A stretch of 23,036 bases of DNA from a virus, in IMG/VR virus record IMGVR_UViG_3300046010_002315, positions 1 through 23,036 of that record, one strand, 5' to 3'. Below the pieces are notes generated by a model. The model made no database searches. It saw only the letters and a list, made by a program, of their open reading frames with translations, and was not told the DNA's origin. This document shows positions 20,259 through 23,036 of this stretch, piece after piece (the first letter of the stretch is position 1; every line of letters starts with the position of its first letter). The position numbers and the translations under genes are program-made.

Positions 20259-21533
20259 TTATTTGGTTGGGTAGAGATTGACCCAAGGGTTATCTGGGTT
20301 TTGGTTCGAGCCGCCGTAATAGTTGCCTGTCACGCCTGAAAGCTTTGCCGCGTCAGTAGTGTTGATGGCATTGGTAGTCACCCCATTAGGCTGACCAGAA
20401 CTAGTGGGCGGGAACATTGTGTAGTTATAGACACCCGCTGCAATTGCTGCTGCAGGCCCTGGGTATGCGGTGCCGTCTGGCCCGTACACAACACCAGTGG
20501 AAGATGCTCCAGAAGTTGCGCCTAGGCCACTTGTGTTTGTTGCCCCAGTTGAGACAACGCCAGAGCCAGTCGTAAGACTTGGCGAAGAGTTAGAGGCGTT
20601 TTTTGATTTCAGAGCAGCGAGCTGCTTTACCAAATCTTGATAGCTTGTGTTTAAAGTGCCGTATTGAGTATTGAGCAAACCAATTTTTGTATCGTAGCCT
20701 CTGGTCGTATCGGCCAGTTTGGTTTGTAGTGCCGTGTTTGCATCGGTCAAGGTATTGAATTTATTTGCTGTATTTAAGCGGCTTTTAATATCCGCTAAAT
20801 TCCAGCCTGTAACTCGTGCGATGTCTTCGGGCTTCCATCCCGCCGTTCCTATTTTTCTGGCGTAATCGGTGTCGTCCTTACCCGTATTGGCCGTAAAGTA
20901 ACCCCCGACATCTTTGGCCAGGTTGTATCGACTCAATACATCAGCCTCGCTTACCCCATAGGCATCAGCAATATCTTTTGCTGAATATTTCATCTCATCC
21001 ATTTTTTGAAGAATGGCGTAGTCGCTCATGCCTGGCGCAAAAGAGCTAAGAATTTGCTGTTTGCGAGTTGGCGCTGCTGTTTGAGTAAGTGCAGTGTTAG
21101 CAGACACACCAGTGGTCGCCGTAGTGGTAGCTGCTGTGCTGGTCGGGTTGTTGGCAAGAACCGAGCTGCCACCAGGCGCACCGCTAAAGTCGCCTCCAAC
21201 AACTGAGCCGCTCCCGCCTGTACTTGACGATGTGTCTATCGCATCAGCAATTAATCCAGTTGGCTGGTTGCTTACAACAGCACCTGAGCTGGCTGCCTCA
21301 TTGCCAAAGTTAACACCAGCCGTTGAGAAATAGTTATTGATCTCGTTGGCGTTAAACCCAGTTGCACGGATCAAGTCATCCATGCTTACGTTGTTTGCTC
21401 TTGCCGCCTCCGCAATAGCGTTTGGATTATTGATGTTGCTCTGTACATAAGACTTGATCGTGTCGTCTGACACCTTAGTTGGGGTGCTAGCCGCGGGGCT
21501 CATATCTTCGTAAACATTGTTTCTAGTGGCCAC
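20259..21533 (-). CDS. Virion-associated protein with degenerate helix-turn repeats and coiled coil
   Basis: I do not recognise a named family. The protein (424 aa) starts with GTG at 21533, preceded by AAGGGG at good spacing. An ATG ten codons later is the alternative start. Three related helical units can be seen: around residues 35-70 (DLIRATGFNANEINNYF), 180-205 (DIADAYGVSEADVLSRY) and 236-257 (DIARVTGWNLADIKSRL). Each has a helix, a G-x-hydrophobic turn and a second helix, like a small helix-turn-helix. Ser/Thr/Gly/Ala-rich linkers separate the first two. Residues about 258-310 look like a coiled coil (repeated LNTQYGTLNTSY pattern), then a Gly/Ser/Thr-rich tail ends in an Asn/Pro/Tyr-rich segment. 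Its place between portal and capsid genes suggests a head or internal virion protein. A DNA-binding role for the repeats is possible but unproven. Confidence 0.7.
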   Translation of the reverse strand: MATRNNVYEDMSPAASTPTKVSDDTIKSYVQSNINNPNAIAEAARANNVSMDDLIRATGFNANEINNYFSTAGVNFGNEAASSGAVVSNQPTGLIADAIDTSSSTGGSGSVVGGDFSGAPGGSSVLANNPTSTAATTTATTGVSANTALTQTAAPTRKQQILSSFAPGMSDYAILQKMDEMKYSAKDIADAYGVSEADVLSRYNLAKDVGGYFTANTGKDDTDYARKIGTAGWKPEDIARVTGWNLADIKSRLNTANKFNTLTDANTALQTKLADTTRGYDTKIGLLNTQYGTLNTSYQDLVKQLAALKSKNASNSSPSLTTGSGVVSTGATNTSGLGATSGASSTGVVYGPDGTAYPGPAAAIAAGVYNYTMFPPTSSGQPNGVTTNAINTTDAAKLSGVTGNYYGGSNQNPDNPWVNLYPTK

Positions 21534-21544
21534 GGTTTAACCCC

Positions 21545-23036
21545 TTATATTCCTGATCCAGCGACCAACTTAAGTCGTTGCTCTGCGGCGAAGAGTTCCT
21601 TCTTGCCGCGCTCTTTGATGGCCGTGTCGGCCAACTTGGCTTTGATCTGTTCCAACGTCATGTTCTGGTTGTTGGAAAGCTTGAGCATCTCGATCTCGCG
21701 ACTCATCTGCAGTTCAGCCATACGCATCTGCGCTTGTTGCTGCGCGATCTGCTGGCGGGTTTGAAGCTCCATCATGTCGCTTTGGTTCTGCACCTTGGCT
21801 TGCTCCATCGTTGACTGAGCCCTGATCTGCGCGGCCACTAGTCTTGGATCTTGTTGCTGGCCTTGCTGCGCTGCTTGCTTTTGCTGTTCCTTGATTTGCT
21901 CGATCTCCTCGTCTGACTTAAACACCTCAGCCGGGTCAATGTGCTGCGCTTGAAGAGCTTTCTCAAATAACTTTTTAGTGTCCAAATAGACTCCGTAAAT
22001 TGGGTTAGCGCCTGCTGCCAATAAATTTAAGAAGCTTTGGTTCTGGATGTCCCGCACTAGAAGCGCTGAACTGCCCCGTGCATCGATGGTGAAGTCGCCT
22101 TTAACTTCCTCATCCTCGTTGTACATCATGTTGTAGTCGTAATACCGCTTGATGTGGGGCTTGGTTATCATGTCATCGAACTGCTTGACTAAGCGGCGAA
22201 GGACCACGTTGCTGTTATTCATCAAGAGCTGCATGCCGCCTACTGTATCGGGCGCACTTCCCTTCTCTCCCTGCATAAGCATGGGCACACCAGTCTCTTG
22301 GTCAGCAAGCTCTGCTGCCATCTTGATAATGGCTGAGAGCTCTGCTTGATGCGAATTGAACTCAAACGTCGTGAACGCTTTACGCACATCGTCCACATCA
22401 TCACTTGCGTACCAAATCTTGCGGCTACTGAGCTGCCACTGCTTATCGGCCGGCTGAATGGTGCCCGCCTTAATCACAATCTGCGGACCACTGGAAACCC
22501 CAGCGTTATCCATCATCTGACGCCAGGCGGCGTTTAATACTTTCTGTTGTGCCCGCATTAAGTACGGAATGCCGTAACCCCAGCAACTGCCCGAGACTTT
22601 CTCCCACACAAAAAAATCATATGGGATATCACCGTTCTCAATCGGATTTAAAAACGCCTTGACCACAGTGGAGTTGATCACCACCACACACGCGCTGATA
22701 GTTTTAAGCTCATCGTTCTCTTGGTCGATTCCTTCAACGCCTGAGGCAAGCAAATCTTCTTTGTCAATTTCACCCCAGTATTCCCACACATCGTAGGTCG
22801 CCTTGGTCTGATCGCGTTCGGTCTCGTCTCGTAACTCCTGGAGCGTGGCGCTTCTCTGAGGCCCCTCTTCCAGAACTTTTCGAATCTGCTCTTTCATATA
22901 ACCAGGCTGCTTGGCCAAGTCCCTCACTTGCTTGGCCGTCATCTGAGTGCGCTCGTAGATGCCTTTACCGTCATGAATGTCCTCACCAGCCGCCGGATCG
23001 GGCCAACAGTTGCGCGGGTCAACTCTGAAGCTTGCA
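21545..23036 (-). CDS. Portal protein, P22-like (5' end outside window)
   Basis: The portal forms the dodecameric ring at one capsid vertex, through which DNA enters and leaves and to which the tail attaches. The frame is open to the window edge, giving 496 visible residues and no start codon. The visible N-terminus carries the VDPRNCWPDP segment (residues 5-14), like the DP-rich segments of P22-type portals. The middle is a mixed alpha/beta body. From about residue 395 on it becomes a long Gln/Ala/Met-rich helix, with repeated QQQ, AQIRAQ and AQMRMAELQ stretches, resembling the C-terminal barrel helix of P22 gp1. It ends with TAA and a clear AAGGGG Shine-Dalgarno sits just before the next gene. 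Being first in a head operon fits. The terminase genes should lie just beyond 23036. The family call rests on recalled sequence character, not on a search. Confidence 0.85.
   Translation of the reverse strand, partial: ASFRVDPRNCWPDPAAGEDIHDGKGIYERTQMTAKQVRDLAKQPGYMKEQIRKVLEEGPQRSATLQELRDETERDQTKATYDVWEYWGEIDKEDLLASGVEGIDQENDELKTISACVVVINSTVVKAFLNPIENGDIPYDFFVWEKVSGSCWGYGIPYLMRAQQKVLNAAWRQMMDNAGVSSGPQIVIKAGTIQPADKQWQLSSRKIWYASDDVDDVRKAFTTFEFNSHQAELSAIIKMAAELADQETGVPMLMQGEKGSAPDTVGGMQLLMNNSNVVLRRLVKQFDDMITKPHIKRYYDYNMMYNEDEEVKGDFTIDARGSSALLVRDIQNQSFLNLLAAGANPIYGVYLDTKKLFEKALQAQHIDPAEVFKSDEEIEQIKEQQKQAAQQGQQQDPRLVAAQIRAQSTMEQAKVQNQSDMMELQTRQQIAQQQAQMRMAELQMSREIEMLKLSNNQNMTLEQIKAKLADTAIKERGKKELFAAEQRLKLVAGSGI

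Noticed and set aside
1-23036. tRNA or other structured RNA genes
   Set aside because: No cloverleaf or known RNA pattern was seen; the gaps are short and filled by terminators.

Overview
The window is a continuous stretch of tailed-bacteriophage genome carrying the virion and lysis genes. All 28 genes I can support are read from the minus strand, so transcription runs from 23036 towards 1, and nothing on the plus strand is convincing. Genes are packed tightly: many neighbours share bases at stop and start (ATGA, TGATG or TAATG), and no stretch over 300 bases lacks a gene. No tRNA, integrase, transposase, CRISPR or replication gene is present. The gene set suggests a short-tailed (podovirus-like) phage: P22-type portal, N4 gp56-family capsid, nozzle- and adaptor-like genes, no tape measure or sheath, and a T7-like ejection block. 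The host cannot be read from the sequence. Moderate GC and Gly/Ser/Thr-rich fibres resemble phages of Gram-negative aquatic bacteria, but that is inference.

Head module (23036 to about 16561): portal (cut by the window end), a repeat/coiled-coil virion protein, a small beta-rich protein, a four-helix protein with a Dps-like metal-ligand pattern, a 66-residue protein, scaffold, major capsid, a small HTHGG-motif protein and a beta-rich putative decoration protein. A sigma70-like promoter candidate (19481-19509) lies ahead of the 66-residue gene. Hairpin terminators follow that gene and the decoration gene.

Tail module (16480 to 8498): a conserved 139-residue protein, head-tail adaptor, a 680-residue nozzle-like protein, two fibre proteins, an Ig/Fn3/glycine-rich tail-tip adhesin and a probable fibre-assembly partner. 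It ends with a terminator.

Lysis module (8434 to 6516): a one-TM holin-like protein, an exported protein with two cysteines, a coiled-coil protein, a two-TM protein, a GTA-type holin-like protein and a GH24 endolysin with an E-C-T triad. Another terminator follows.

Ejection module (6429 to 1): an 11-residue-repeat protein, a T7 gp13-like GNAT protein, a hydrophobic glycine-rich protein, two smaller internal proteins, and a giant protein open through base 1 (825 codons visible) that begins with a tandem NPFDKYD motif.

Most noteworthy are the Dps-like ligand spacing in the 124-residue protein, the 11-residue repeats in the first ejection protein, the tandem NPFDKYD motif, and four terminators placed almost directly against the start codon of the next gene.
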